Positions 17,187 through 26,199 of a DNA stretch of 43,666 nucleotides are shown piece by piece (within the stretch, counting starts at the first letter, position 1; every line of letters starts with the position of its first letter). The notes under the pieces were generated by a model that saw only the letters and a program-made list of their open reading frames with translations, made no database searches and was not told where the DNA came from. Origin of the DNA: Marilutibacter aestuarii (GTDB lineage Bacteria; Pseudomonadota; Gammaproteobacteria; Xanthomonadales; Xanthomonadaceae); assembly GCF_006546775.1 (NCBI RefSeq), contig NZ_VICE01000140.1, positions 1 through 43,666 on the forward strand, written 5' to 3'. A program made the position numbers and the translations under genes.

Positions 17187-18560
17187 TCAGGCCGGGTAGC
17201 GGTCCTTGAGCATGGCGAAGGCCGAGCGCAGGCCCAGGGCCTCGCCGCCGGGCGGCCGTCCGGGGCGCGCGGTGTCGCTCCAGGCATAGACGTCCAGGTG
17301 GGCCCAGGGGCGCGCTTCGGGGATGAAGCGCTCCAGGTACAGGGCCGCGGTGACCGCGCCGGCCATCTTCGAGCCCGCGTTGGCCATGTCGGCGACCTGG
17401 CTGGTGAGGTAGCGCAGGTACGGCCGCCACAGCGGCATCCGCCAGAGCGGGTCGCGCAGCCGCTCGCCGGCGGCCAGCCAATCGTTGGCGAGCGCATCGT
17501 CGTTGCAGAACAGCGCCGGCAGGTCGGGCCCCAACGCGATGCGCGCGGCACCGGTGAGGGTCGCGAAGTCCAGGATCAGTTCGGGGTTCTGCTCGCCGGC
17601 ATAGGTGAGCGCGTCGGCGAGGATCACGCGGCCCTCGGCGTCGGTATTGTCGATCTCGACCATGATGCCCTTGCGCGTGGACACCACTTCGCCCGGGCGG
17701 AATGCCTCGGGCCCGATGCTGTTCTCGACCGCGGGGATCAGCAGGCTCAGGCGCACCGGCAGCTTGCGGGCCATGACCAGTTCGGCGAGCGCGAGCGCGT
17801 GCGCCGCCCCGCCCATGTCCTTCTTCATGTTGCGCATGCCATCGGCGGGCTTGATGTCCAGGCCGCCGCTGTCGAAGCACACGCCCTTGCCGACGATCGC
17901 CACGCAGGGATCGCTGTCCTTGCCCCAGTGCAGGCCGATCAGCCGGGGCGCGCGGTGACTGGCGCGGCCGACCGCGTGGATGGCCGGGAAATTGCGCGTG
18001 AGCAGGTCGTCGCCGGCGACCACCTCGAGGGTGGCGCCGTGGGCCTGGGCGATCTCGCGGGCGAGCTGCTCGATCTGGTCGGGCCCCATGTGTTCGGTCG
18101 GCGTGTTGACCATGTCGCGCACGCGCAGTGAGGCGCGCAGGATGTCGCGGGTCTCGCTCGCGGCCTCGTCCACCACCAGTTGCGACGCCGGACGCAGCGG
18201 CGACTTGTAGCGGCTGAAGCGGTAGGCGCCCAGGCCCCAACCCAGCTCGAGCGCGGCGCGCTCGGTGTCGTCGAGCGAGGTGGCCAGCGCCCAGCGGCAG
18301 GCCGGCAGCGCGAAGGGCGCGTGGCCATAGGCATAGGGGTCGAGCAGGTCCTCGACGCCGATCAGGCCGGCGGCGATCGCCCCGTCCGGGGTCGGCAGGG
18401 TGACCGCGGACCCGGGCGAGCCGTCGAAGCCCTGCGCGTCCAGCCAGGCGCGCACCGGCGCGGGCTGGCGGGTGCGCCAGTCGACGTAGCCCAGGCGGGT
18501 GACCACGTACAGCGGGGTGGCGTCGTGGGCGGTGGTGGTGAAACCGTCGGGCAGGCTCAT
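17187..18560 (-). CDS. Leucyl aminopeptidase family protein (M17)
   Basis: A cytosolic two-metal aminopeptidase of 457 residues. Metal and catalytic residues are visible in GKGVCFDSGGLDIKP (Lys, Asp), MKKDMGGAA (Asp) and the M17 signature NTDAEGR (Asp, Glu, with the catalytic Arg). The N-terminal third is the more variable regulatory domain. It is related to but shorter than typical PepA, so I give no symbol. ATG 18560 overlaps the stop of the upstream HAD gene (ATGA). Its 3' end is 13 bases from the convergent response regulator gene. Confidence 0.9.
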   Translation of the reverse strand: MSLPDGFTTTAHDATPLYVVTRLGYVDWRTRQPAPVRAWLDAQGFDGSPGSAVTLPTPDGAIAAGLIGVEDLLDPYAYGHAPFALPACRWALATSLDDTERAALELGWGLGAYRFSRYKSPLRPASQLVVDEAASETRDILRASLRVRDMVNTPTEHMGPDQIEQLAREIAQAHGATLEVVAGDDLLTRNFPAIHAVGRASHRAPRLIGLHWGKDSDPCVAIVGKGVCFDSGGLDIKPADGMRNMKKDMGGAAHALALAELVMARKLPVRLSLLIPAVENSIGPEAFRPGEVVSTRKGIMVEIDNTDAEGRVILADALTYAGEQNPELILDFATLTGAARIALGPDLPALFCNDDALANDWLAAGERLRDPLWRMPLWRPYLRYLTSQVADMANAGSKMAGAVTAALYLERFIPEARPWAHLDVYAWSDTARPGRPPGGEALGLRSAFAMLKDRYPA

Positions 18561-19270
18561 GCGGCGTTCGTTTCCATGGCGTGCGCCGCGTCCAGCCAGT
18601 CGGCCAGCGCGGCGAGGGTGGTGAATTCCAGGTCGGGGCGTTCGGGGTGGGGCCATCGCGCGCCCTCGCGGTTGATCCAGCAGCTGCGCAGGCCGGCGCG
18701 CTGGGCGCCGCGCACGTCGAGTTCGATGTCGTCGCCGACGTGCAGTACCTGCATCGGCTCAAGGCCCAGGCGGCCGCAGGCGGCGTGGAACAGGCCGGCA
18801 TCGGGCTTGGCGGCCCCGTGCTCGCGGGCGCCGAGCTGGAACGCAAAGTGGTGGTCGATGCCGATCACCGCCAGGTCGGCGTTGCCGTTGCTCAGCGCCG
18901 CCACCGGTACCCGCGCGGCCAGGCGCGCCAGCGCCGGCTCGCTGTCGGCGTAGAACTCGACGCGGTTGCGCTCGGCGTAGAACACGTCGAAGGCGGTCGT
19001 GGCGTGCACGGGGTCGTCGCCGGCGGTCTCCATCGCCCGCACCAGGCTCAATCGGCGCAGCTGGCTGAAATCATGTGCCAGGTCGGGGCGCTCGGCGAAG
19101 ACCTGCTCGCGCAGCCGTCGCATCGCCGGGATCGGGTAGCGCTCGGCGGTGCGCGGGCAATGGCGGCGCAGCCAGTCGTCGAGCACCTGTTCGACGCGCG
19201 CGCCGATCGGAGCGAACGGCCACAGGGTGTCGTCGAGGTCGAGGGTGATCGCGCTGACGCGGAAAGCCAT
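18557..19270 (-). CDS. HAD-family hydrolase (YigB-like phosphatase)
   Basis: A 237-residue HAD-superfamily enzyme. Motif I is LDLDDTLW (nucleophile Asp11, acid Asp13), motif II ALSNGN, motif III lysine in AAKPDAG, and motif IV HVGDDIELDV. The overall pattern, including VSAITLDLDDTLW and LHVGDD, resembles E. coli YigB (FMN phosphatase), but substrate cannot be assigned safely. It overlaps the aminopeptidase gene by four bases and follows the AI-2E family gene by 95 bases. Confidence 0.85.
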   Translation of the reverse strand: MAFRVSAITLDLDDTLWPFAPIGARVEQVLDDWLRRHCPRTAERYPIPAMRRLREQVFAERPDLAHDFSQLRRLSLVRAMETAGDDPVHATTAFDVFYAERNRVEFYADSEPALARLAARVPVAALSNGNADLAVIGIDHHFAFQLGAREHGAAKPDAGLFHAACGRLGLEPMQVLHVGDDIELDVRGAQRAGLRSCWINREGARWPHPERPDLEFTTLAALADWLDAAHAMETNAA

Positions 19271-19365
19271 GGCGCCATTCTACTCCCGGCGCCGCCCACC
19301 GCCGAGGCGGGCGTCGCGTCTTCGGCGCAGTGCCGGGCGCCCGGGGCTGCGCCCGTGGGCATCGA

Positions 19366-20499
19366 TCATTCCAGCAGGCGCGCCCAGCCGTCCATGCCCT
19401 CGATCCGCTCCAGTACCAGCTTGACGCAGACCAGCAGCGGCACGGCCAGCAGCAGGCCGATGATGCCCCACAGCCAGCCCATCAGCATCAGCGCCAGGAT
19501 CAGCACCAGCGGCGAGAGGCGCATGCGCTGGCCCAGTATGATCGGGGTGATGATCTGCCCTTCCAGCGTGTGGATGGCCAGGTAGATGCCGGCCGGCAGC
19601 AGCGAGCGCCACAGCTCGTCGAAGGCGACGAAGCCCATCAGCAGCATCACCAGCATGCCGATCAGGGGCCCCACGTAGGGCGCGAAGTTCAGCAGGGCCG
19701 CCATCGTGCCCCACAGCAGGGCCTCGCCGAGCGGCACGTCGAGCAGGTAGAGCACCGCGGCGAAGACCAGGCCGACCACCACGTTGATCACGCTGATGGT
19801 AAGCACGTAGCGCGATATCTCGCGCTCGATGGAGTTGAGGATCTCCACGGTGACCTTCTTCTGTTGTCGTCCGGGCAACAGCGCCAGCGCATTGCGGACC
19901 AGGTCGTCGCCGTAGACCATGAAGAACAGCGTCAACAGCACGACCGCCAGCACCGAGGCGACCATCTTCGGCGTCGCGGTCAACGATTTGTAGGGGTCGT
20001 TGACCTCGGTGCGGACCACCTCCGGGCGCTTGCCGTCCTCGCCACCGGCGGCCATGGCGATGTTGACCGCGACCTCGTTGGCGTCCTGCACCGGCTTGGA
20101 CAGCTCGCGCAGGCGCGGAGCGAGCTCGCGCATCTCGCGCGGGACCTGTCGCATCCATTCCGAGGCCGGTTCCATCAGCTGGGTGGCCAGCAGGCCGGTG
20201 AAGCTCAAGCCGCCGAGCAGCACGAGCAGGGCGGCCAGGAAGCGCGGCACCCACAGCCGGCGCAGGCCACGGATGATCGGGTTGCCGACCAGCGCGAAGA
20301 ACATCGCCAGCAGGATCGGCAGTATCAGTCCCTGCGCCGCCCACAGGACGACGCCGACGCCGAGCGTCGCCACCACCACCATCGCCGCGGAGGAGCGCGG
20401 CCGCGGCGGCGGATGCGCGCCGGCATCGCCTGGCACCAGTGGGCCGGGTTCGGGCAATCCTTCGCCGGGGGATGCGGTGTCGCCGGCGGGGCCGCTCAT
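19366..20499 (-). CDS. AI-2E family transporter (PerM/UPF0118)
   Basis: A 377-residue polytopic protein with about eight transmembrane helices: a pair near residues 40-75, one near 85-110, a central soluble stretch (about 115-195), then a helix cluster from 200 onward including the family-typical LNFAPYVGPLIGML and the C-terminal segment MGWLWGIIGLLLAVPLLV. Family members have been linked to AI-2 export, to ion/proton antiport or to no known substrate, so no substrate is claimed. The proline/glycine-rich first ~35 residues are cytosolic. ATG 20499 overlaps the stop of the preceding small gene. Confidence 0.88.
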   Translation of the reverse strand: MSGPAGDTASPGEGLPEPGPLVPGDAGAHPPPRPRSSAAMVVVATLGVGVVLWAAQGLILPILLAMFFALVGNPIIRGLRRLWVPRFLAALLVLLGGLSFTGLLATQLMEPASEWMRQVPREMRELAPRLRELSKPVQDANEVAVNIAMAAGGEDGKRPEVVRTEVNDPYKSLTATPKMVASVLAVVLLTLFFMVYGDDLVRNALALLPGRQQKKVTVEILNSIEREISRYVLTISVINVVVGLVFAAVLYLLDVPLGEALLWGTMAALLNFAPYVGPLIGMLVMLLMGFVAFDELWRSLLPAGIYLAIHTLEGQIITPIILGQRMRLSPLVLILALMLMGWLWGIIGLLLAVPLLVCVKLVLERIEGMDGWARLLE

Positions 20500-20849
20500 T
20501 GACCGGCGGTCGGCGGCGCCGTGTCGTCAGCGGCCGCGGCGGCATGCGCGGCCATGTCGGCGGCATCCTCGGCCTCGTCGGCGGCCTGGCGCGCGCCGGT
20601 CCCCGCGAACAGGGTCGAGACGGTCGAGATCACCCGCAGCATGCTGCCGCTGTTGGCGGCGATGTGCAGGGGCTGGCTGCGGCCGACGGCGAAACCGCTG
20701 ACGATGCCGGCGATCACGATCCGCCCGGGCGTCCACATCGCGCGCCAGGAGCGCTTGAACTGGCGCAGGTCGGCGCCCAGTGCGCGCTCATGGGCCTCGA
20801 CCGCATCTTCGGCCTGGTGGACCTTGTTGATGAGCTTGTCGAAACTCAT
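20496..20849 (-). CDS. Small membrane-associated protein, YqjK-like position
   Basis: A 117-residue protein. The N-terminal half is amphipathic and helical (MSFDKLINKVHQAEDAVEAHERAL), followed by a short glycine-rich hydrophobic segment (PGRIVIAGIVSGFAVGRSQPL), which could be one membrane helix, and an alanine/aspartate-rich acidic tail. I do not recognise a named domain with certainty. Its place after YqjD- and YqjE-like genes matches that of yqjK in E. coli yqjDEK, and the W-x-x-P-G-x-hydrophobic pattern is compatible. Function unknown. Confidence 0.7.
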   Translation of the reverse strand: MSFDKLINKVHQAEDAVEAHERALGADLRQFKRSWRAMWTPGRIVIAGIVSGFAVGRSQPLHIAANSGSMLRVISTVSTLFAGTGARQAADEAEDAADMAAHAAAAADDTAPPTAGQ

Positions 20850-20895
20850 GGCATGTCGGGGCCTTGTTGGCGGGCCGGAAGCATCGGACCCGGCC

Positions 20896-21555
20896 TCATG
20901 GGGGTGTCACTTCGACGCCGCGCTCGTCGCGTGGCGGCTTGCCGTCGGGACCGGCGGGAGGCTCGTCGCGCGCGCTGCTGCGGGCCGATCGGGCCGAGTC
21001 CATTTCGGGCATGAAGTCGGCGAGCTCACCGATACCCAGTCGCGCCAGCTGGCGCCGGGTCGCCTGCATCCGCGTGTGTTCGAAATAGCGCATGGCCTGC
21101 CAGCCGGCGAACCAGGTCACCAGGCAGCTCATGATCGCGGTCACCAGCACCGCACCGGTTATCGTCATGCCGAAGGGGCCGCTGAGCACCGCGATCAGCG
21201 CCGCCATCAACAGCAGCCACGCCGACCCACCGAAGGCGATCGCCACCCCGGTGAACGCCAGCGTCCGCCCCAGCGCGCTGCGCGCCAGCGAGAAGTCCGC
21301 CGACACCAGCGAGCGGAAGGCCTTGGTCGCGTCCAGCGCGGCCTTGGCGCCGGCCTTGCTGGTCGCGCCAAGCTGCTGCAGCGCCTCCACGACGTCCGGC
21401 TCGGGGCCGTCGTCGTCGGGGCGCTCGGCCTCGGCCTTGAGGCGGGCGCGTCGCGCCGCCTCGCGGGCACGGACCTGGGCCTTGAGGGCTTCGCGCTCGG
21501 TGTCGGACAGCCCCTTGTCGACCGGTGGGGTCGCCTTCGGGGGAACGGGCTGCAT
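20896..21555 (-). CDS. Phage holin family/YqjE-like membrane protein
   Basis: A 219-residue protein with a charged, Arg/Ala-rich N-terminus (about residues 15-45), a soluble region, and two hydrophobic helices (FTGVAIAFGGSAWLLLMAAL and the following FGMTITGAVLVTAIMSCLVT), then a basic and acidic C-terminus. This is the layout of the YqjE / holin superfamily III group. Despite the family name there is no other phage gene here. It starts six bases after the YqjD-like gene, which supports joint function at the inner membrane. Confidence 0.8.
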   Translation of the reverse strand: MQPVPPKATPPVDKGLSDTEREALKAQVRAREAARRARLKAEAERPDDDGPEPDVVEALQQLGATSKAGAKAALDATKAFRSLVSADFSLARSALGRTLAFTGVAIAFGGSAWLLLMAALIAVLSGPFGMTITGAVLVTAIMSCLVTWFAGWQAMRYFEHTRMQATRRQLARLGIGELADFMPEMDSARSARSSARDEPPAGPDGKPPRDERGVEVTPP

Positions 21556-21561
21556 CGAGGC

Positions 21562-21921
21562 TTACTTGCTGCTGCGCGCGAGCTTGGCGATCACGAAGCC
21601 CGCCGCGAAGGCCACGCCGAAGGAGGCGAGCGGGCGCTCGCGCACCAGCTCGGCGGCGCTGTCGATCAGGTCGCGGCTCTTGTCCATCAAGGCATCCATC
21701 TGCTCCTTGGCGGCACTGCCCATCTCCTCGGCGGCGGCGAGGCCGGCGAGGGCGCCGTCGGCCAGGTCGGCCTTGACGTTGGCCTTGCCCAGGCGCAGTT
21801 CGTCGGCTGCGGCGCCGGTCGCGCCGCGGACGGCCTCGGCGGTATGGCTGGCGGCGTCCTTGGCATGGGTGCCGGCTTCGCCAAGGTGGGACTTCATCGA
21901 TTCGGTCGAGGTGGGACTCAT
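21562..21921 (-). CDS. DUF883/ElaB/YqjD-like protein
   Basis: A 119-residue protein, mostly alanine-rich amphipathic helix with regularly spaced charged residues, ending in RERPLASFGVAFAAGFVIAK, the C-terminal membrane anchor typical of YqjD/ElaB/YgaM. E. coli YqjD tethers ribosomes to the inner membrane in stationary phase; whether this homologue does so is not known. ATG 21921 is preceded by AAGGA at good spacing. It lies between htrA and the YqjE-like gene in a minus-strand cluster. Confidence 0.86.
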   Translation of the reverse strand: MSPTSTESMKSHLGEAGTHAKDAASHTAEAVRGATGAAADELRLGKANVKADLADGALAGLAAAEEMGSAAKEQMDALMDKSRDLIDSAAELVRERPLASFGVAFAAGFVIAKLARSSK

Positions 21922-21971
21922 GGGTGTTCCTTCTTTGGGGGAGCGTCGAATGGCGGGGCGTGGGCCCGGAA

Positions 21972-23414
21972 TCACCGCATCATCGCGTTGTACGGACGAC
22001 CGCCGCGCACGATGCGGAGCACCAACTGTGCAGGAGGCCGTGTGAAGCTGGCGCGGAAGCCCGGCAAATCGTCGAACTGGCCGCTGTTGGCCGCCACCAC
22101 CACGTCGCCGCTGCGCAGGCCGTTGCCGGCGGCGCGGCTATCCCTTTCGACCGACTCCACCATCACGCCGTTGGCGCCCGCCTGGCGCAGGCGTTCGGGC
22201 AATTCGGCGAACACCGCGCCCTGCAGCCGGGCATCGAGGTCGGCGCCGGCCAGGCTGCGTGGCTGCTCGCGCAGTGCCGCGGTGACCTGCAGCGGCTTGC
22301 CGTCCCGGCTGATGTCGAGGACGACGCGATGGCCGACCGACTGCAGCCCTTCGAAATTGCGCAGCGCGTCCTGGCCGTCGATGCGCTGGCCGTCGGCGGC
22401 GAGCACCACGTCGCCGACCCGCAAGCCGGCCGCGGCGGCGGCCGAGTCGCGGAACACGCGGGTCACGACCGCCCCGCGCGGGTCCTTCAGGCCCAGGCCC
22501 GCGGCCAGGTCGGGGGTGACGTCCTGGGTCTCGATGCCCAGCGTGCCGCGGATGACCACGCCGTCGTTGGCGATCAGCTGGTCCATGATGTTTCGGGCGA
22601 TGCCGGTGGGGATGGCGAAGCTCAGGCCGATGTTGCCGGCCATGCTGCCGCGCGGGTTGAAGCTCGCGGTATTGATGCCCACCAGCTCGCCATTGAGGTT
22701 GACCAGCGCTCCGCCGGAGTTGCCGGGATTGATCGAGGCATCGGTCTGGATGAAGTTCTGGAAGCCCAGCCCGCGCAGGCCCGAGCGGCCGACCGCCGAC
22801 ACGATGCCCGAGGTCACGGTCTGCCCGATGCCGAAGGGGTTGCCGACCGCGACCACGAAGTCCCCGACCCGCAGCGTGTCGGCGGTCGCCAGCGGCACCG
22901 CGTCCAGCCCGCTGGCCTTGACCTGCATCAGGGCGATGTCGGTGTCGGCGTCGGAACCGACGAAGTTGACCGGCAGGGTGCGGCCGTCGGCCAGGGTCAC
23001 CGAAACCTCGTCGGCGCCCTCGATGACATGGTGGTTGGTGAGGATGTAGCCGTTGGCCGCATCGACGATCACGCCCGAGCCGAGCGACTCGTTGATCCGG
23101 TCCTGGGTCAGCTCCGGGAACATCCGCCGGAACATCGGGTCGTTGCCGAACGGGCTGACCCGCACGCGCTGCTTGGTGTGCACGCTGACCACCGCCGGCG
23201 TGACCCGCGCCAGCATCGGCGCCAGCGTCGGCAGGGGTTCGCCGGCCACCGCGGTCGGCAATGCGCCGACCGTGGCCGGGGGCAGCGCCGGCATGGCGGC
23301 GGCCGGCGCCTCGACCACGTCGCGCAGGGCGGTGGCGGCGAAGCCGCCGAAGGCCGCGGCGAGGGTCAGGGCGAGGAGGGTGCGCGTGGCGCGGGACTTG
23401 GGGGCTTGGGTCAT
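21972..23414 (-). CDS. Periplasmic serine endoprotease, HtrA/DegP family
   Basis: A 480-residue protein: N-terminal hydrophobic signal or anchor (about residues 12-30), trypsin-like protease domain with catalytic triad His129 (TNHHV), Asp159 (TDIAL) and Ser233 (NPGNSGG), then two PDZ domains (from about 290 and 390). The FxxxF-type loop (FGNDPMFRRMFPE) after SVHT resembles the LA loop of DegP/DegQ. It degrades or refolds misfolded periplasmic proteins. ATG 23414 is chosen because the hydrophobic signal follows; the longer upstream frame is proline/serine-rich and unlikely. It is the first gene of the seven-gene minus-strand cluster. Confidence 0.93.
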   Translation of the reverse strand: MTQAPKSRATRTLLALTLAAAFGGFAATALRDVVEAPAAAMPALPPATVGALPTAVAGEPLPTLAPMLARVTPAVVSVHTKQRVRVSPFGNDPMFRRMFPELTQDRINESLGSGVIVDAANGYILTNHHVIEGADEVSVTLADGRTLPVNFVGSDADTDIALMQVKASGLDAVPLATADTLRVGDFVVAVGNPFGIGQTVTSGIVSAVGRSGLRGLGFQNFIQTDASINPGNSGGALVNLNGELVGINTASFNPRGSMAGNIGLSFAIPTGIARNIMDQLIANDGVVIRGTLGIETQDVTPDLAAGLGLKDPRGAVVTRVFRDSAAAAAGLRVGDVVLAADGQRIDGQDALRNFEGLQSVGHRVVLDISRDGKPLQVTAALREQPRSLAGADLDARLQGAVFAELPERLRQAGANGVMVESVERDSRAAGNGLRSGDVVVAANSGQFDDLPGFRASFTRPPAQLVLRIVRGGRPYNAMMR

Positions 23415-23689
23415 GGGCGAACCGGTTGGGCTGTCGGCCGATGGGTCGACACACGATAGGGCAGGCGACCGGCTCCGCGGCGGGATCCCCCCGGGAGCCG
23501 CATTCACGTTCAGTTTCGCGGATGCTCATTTAATACGCGATGAAATGCCAGCCCCGGTCGCGCCCGCGTCGGGGTCGACACCACGTGCGACCGCCGTCAC
23601 GCTATTGCGCCTGGGCGTGCCCGGCCCCTGCCGAAGCCCGCCGTGGCGGGACTTCGTCGCGACGGGGCGAAATCGAGGTACGAAAGGCG

Positions 23690-23718
23690 TTGACACCCTT
23701 CCGGGTCGCGCGTAGTTT
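23690..23718 (+). promoter_or_regulatory. Sigma-70 promoter of nrdJ
   Basis: TTGACA at 23690-23695, a 17-base spacer, and TAGTTT at 23713-23718: a perfect -35, optimal spacing and a fair -10. The expected transcription start is close to 23725, just upstream of the NrdR-like palindrome. Confidence 0.75.
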
Positions 23719-23732
23719 GAACCCCCGCAGCG

Positions 23733-23748
23733 ACACAACATGTTGTGG
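23733..23748. promoter_or_regulatory. NrdR-box-like operator
   Basis: ACACAACATGTTGTGG contains a perfect 14-bp palindrome and matches 13 of 16 positions of the NrdR box consensus as I recall it (acaCwAtATaTwGtgt). It sits immediately after the predicted start site of the nrdJ transcript, where a repressor would block elongation or initiation. NrdR usually binds paired boxes; I did not find a good second box one to three helical turns away. Confidence 0.6.
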
Positions 23749-24051
23749 TTGTTATCGCCGCGGGAGCCCAAGCCTAGGGTTTGCAAGCCCCAGCGCTCGG
23801 GTCGGCTCGACGCCCGCTCCGGGGGTGTGGCGCGCAATGGCATCGTCGAACGCCGTAATGAAAACAGGATCCTCCGTGGCGCGGACACCGCGGCTGCGGG
23901 CATGTGCGTCGGCTCCCGCCGATGCGCCGCAGGGGGCCCAGGCCCCGCAATCCCCGGCTACAGGCGGCCCCGGGAACCGATACTGGAAGACAAGACCACA
24001 ACCATCTGGAGGCACGGCATGGCCGGGCCCGAACGAGGAGACAGGAACAGC

Positions 24052-26199
24052 ATGAGTACGGTGCGCCTCGAGGCAGTCAAGCCGGCGGCAAGGGATATCC
24101 AGTTGCAGCCTGCGTCCCTGGACATCTGGGACAAGAAGTACCGGCTGAAGACCAAGACCGGCGAGGCGGTGGACGAGGACATCGACGCGACCTACCAGCG
24201 CGTGGCCAAGGCGCTGTCGGAGGCCGAGCCCAACACCGAGAAGCAGCAGTACTGGTACGAGCGCTTCGTCTGGGCGCTGCGCCGCGGGGCGATCCCCGCC
24301 GGCCGCATCACCTCCAACGCCGGCGCTCTGGCGCACAAGCCGGCCACCTCGACCATCAACTGCACGGTCTCGGGCACCATCACCGACTCGATGGACGGCA
24401 TCCTGGACAAGGTCCACGAGGCCGGCCTGACCCTGAAGGCCGGTTGCGGCATCGGCTACGAGTTCAGCACCCTGCGCCCGCGCGGCGCCTTCGTCGCCGG
24501 CGCCGGCGCCTACACCTCCGGCCCGATGTCCTTCATGGATATCTACGACAAGATGTGCTTCACCGTGTCCTCGGCGGGCGGTCGCCGCGGCGCGCAGATG
24601 GGCACCTTCGACGTGTCCCACCCCGACGTGAAGGACTTCATCCGCGCCAAGCGCGAGGACGGGCGCCTGCGCCAGTTCAACCTGTCGCTGCTGATCACCG
24701 ACGGCTTCATGGAGGCGGTCGCCAACGACGCCGACTGGCCGCTGGTGTTCCCGCTCAACCGCAAGGAGCAGGGCGACGTCGACCTGGAGGACGCCGACGC
24801 CGTCGTCTGGCGCGAGTGGCCGACCCACAAGAACTACATCGTCCGCGACGACGGCCTGGTCGCCTGCAAGGTCTATGGCCACATCCGCGCCCAGCACCTG
24901 TGGGACATGATCATGGTCTCGACGTACGACTACGCCGAGCCGGGCTTCATCCTGATCGACCGCGTCAACGAGATGAACAACAACTGGTGGTGCGAGAACA
25001 TCCGCGCGACCAACCCCTGCGGCGAGCAGCCGCTGCCGCCGTACGGCGCCTGCCTGCTGGGCTCGGTCAACCTGACCAAGTTCGTGCGCAACGCCTTCAC
25101 CGACAAGGCCGAGTTCGACTGGGACGAGTACCGCGAGGTCGTGCGCGTGTTCACCCGCATGCTCGACAACGTGGTCGAGATCAATGGCCTGCCGTTGCAG
25201 CAGCAGCGCGACGAGATCATGCGCAAGCGCCGCCACGGCATGGGCTTCCTCGGCCTGGGCAGCACCCTGACCATGCTGCGCAAGAAGTACGGCGAGGCGG
25301 ACTCCTGCGAGTTCACCGAGCGCATCGCCCGCGAGATGGCCGTCGCCGGCTGGGAGATGGGCCTGGAGCTCGCCCGCGAGAAGGGCCCGGCCCCGATCAT
25401 GGTCGAGAACTTCGAGGTCACCGCCGAGATGCTGCGCAAGCGCCCGGAGATGGTGAAGGACGGCTGGAAGGTCGGCAAGACGATCCCCGGCAAGGTCCTG
25501 CATGCCCGCTACAGCCGCTACATGCAGCGCGTGGCCGAGGTCGCCCCCGAGCTGGTCGACGCGCTGGCCGAGGTTGGCAGCCGCTTCACCCACCACAGCT
25601 CGATCGCGCCGACCGGCACGATCTCGCTGAGCCTGGCCAACAACGCCTCCAACGGCATCGAGCCGTCCTTCGCCCACCACTACAGCCGCAACGTGATCCG
25701 CGAAGGCAAGAAGTCGAAGGAAAAGGTCGACGTGTTCTCCTTCGAGCTGCTGGCCTACCGCGAGCTGGTCAATCCGAAGGCGATGCCGTTCTCCGACGAC
25801 GAAGCCGCGCGCCTGCCGGACTACTTCATCGCCGCCGACGACATCACGCCCAAGGCCCACGTCGACGTCCAGGCCGCCGCCCAGAAGTGGGTCGACAGCT
25901 CGATCTCCAAGACCGCGAACGTCCCGACCGACTACCCCTACGAGGACTTCAAGGACATCTACACCTACGCCCACAAGCAGGGCCTGAAGGGCTGCACCAC
26001 CTTCCGCTTCAACCCGGCCGCCTTCCAGGGCGTGCTGGTCAAGGAAGCCGACCTGGAGAACACCCTGTACCGCTTCGAGCTCGAGGACGGCCAGGTGATC
26101 GAGGTCAAGGGCAACGAGCAGATCGAGTACGACGGCGAGATGCACACCGCCGCCAACCTGTTCGACGCGCTGAAGGAAGGCTATTACGGCAAGTTCTGA
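24052..26199 (+). CDS. nrdJa: Adenosylcobalamin-dependent ribonucleotide reductase, large part (NrdJa)
   Basis: A class II (B12-dependent) ribonucleotide reductase catalytic chain, 715 residues, making deoxyribonucleotides without oxygen dependence. The thiyl-radical residue is Cys323 in NPCGEQPLPP, flanked by Asn321 and Glu325; the reducing pair is Cys104 (STINCTVSG) and Cys334 (GACLLGS). The 11-residue spacing between Cys323 and Cys334 matches that of other class II enzymes. The C-terminus (EGYYGKF) lacks the CxxC tail needed to re-reduce the active site; that tail is in the separate nrdJb gene at 27267, as in the split Pseudomonas aeruginosa NrdJab. ATG 24052 has AGGAG and AGGA sequences just upstream. 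Confidence 0.93.
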   Translation: MSTVRLEAVKPAARDIQLQPASLDIWDKKYRLKTKTGEAVDEDIDATYQRVAKALSEAEPNTEKQQYWYERFVWALRRGAIPAGRITSNAGALAHKPATSTINCTVSGTITDSMDGILDKVHEAGLTLKAGCGIGYEFSTLRPRGAFVAGAGAYTSGPMSFMDIYDKMCFTVSSAGGRRGAQMGTFDVSHPDVKDFIRAKREDGRLRQFNLSLLITDGFMEAVANDADWPLVFPLNRKEQGDVDLEDADAVVWREWPTHKNYIVRDDGLVACKVYGHIRAQHLWDMIMVSTYDYAEPGFILIDRVNEMNNNWWCENIRATNPCGEQPLPPYGACLLGSVNLTKFVRNAFTDKAEFDWDEYREVVRVFTRMLDNVVEINGLPLQQQRDEIMRKRRHGMGFLGLGSTLTMLRKKYGEADSCEFTERIAREMAVAGWEMGLELAREKGPAPIMVENFEVTAEMLRKRPEMVKDGWKVGKTIPGKVLHARYSRYMQRVAEVAPELVDALAEVGSRFTHHSSIAPTGTISLSLANNASNGIEPSFAHHYSRNVIREGKKSKEKVDVFSFELLAYRELVNPKAMPFSDDEAARLPDYFIAADDITPKAHVDVQAAAQKWVDSSISKTANVPTDYPYEDFKDIYTYAHKQGLKGCTTFRFNPAAFQGVLVKEADLENTLYRFELEDGQVIEVKGNEQIEYDGEMHTAANLFDALKEGYYGKF

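Larger units (their letters stand above)
23415..24051. other. Long divergent gap and nrdJ leader
   Basis: About 637 bases between the htrA start and the nrdJa start with no supported gene. It holds a sigma-70 promoter (23690-23718) and a NrdR-like palindrome (23733-23748). From the expected transcription start near 23725 the nrdJa leader would be about 327 nt. I searched it for a cobalamin riboswitch and did not find the B12 box. An A/T-richer patch around 23510-23545 may carry the htrA promoter. Confidence 0.6.

Noticed and set aside
19366-20499. Quorum-sensing AI-2 exporter
   Set aside because: Family name only; no luxS or lsr genes here and family members have other reported activities, so no AI-2 role is claimed.
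20896-21555. Prophage remnant suggested by the holin-family protein
   Set aside because: The neighbours are YqjD-like, AI-2E and HtrA genes; this is the chromosomal YqjE context and no phage structural, lysis or integrase gene is present.
23764-23779. Second NrdR box about three turns downstream of the first
   Set aside because: The sequence at the right spacing matches too few consensus positions to call.
23725-24051. Cobalamin riboswitch in the nrdJ leader
   Set aside because: The B12 box and other conserved aptamer blocks could not be found, although the leader is long.
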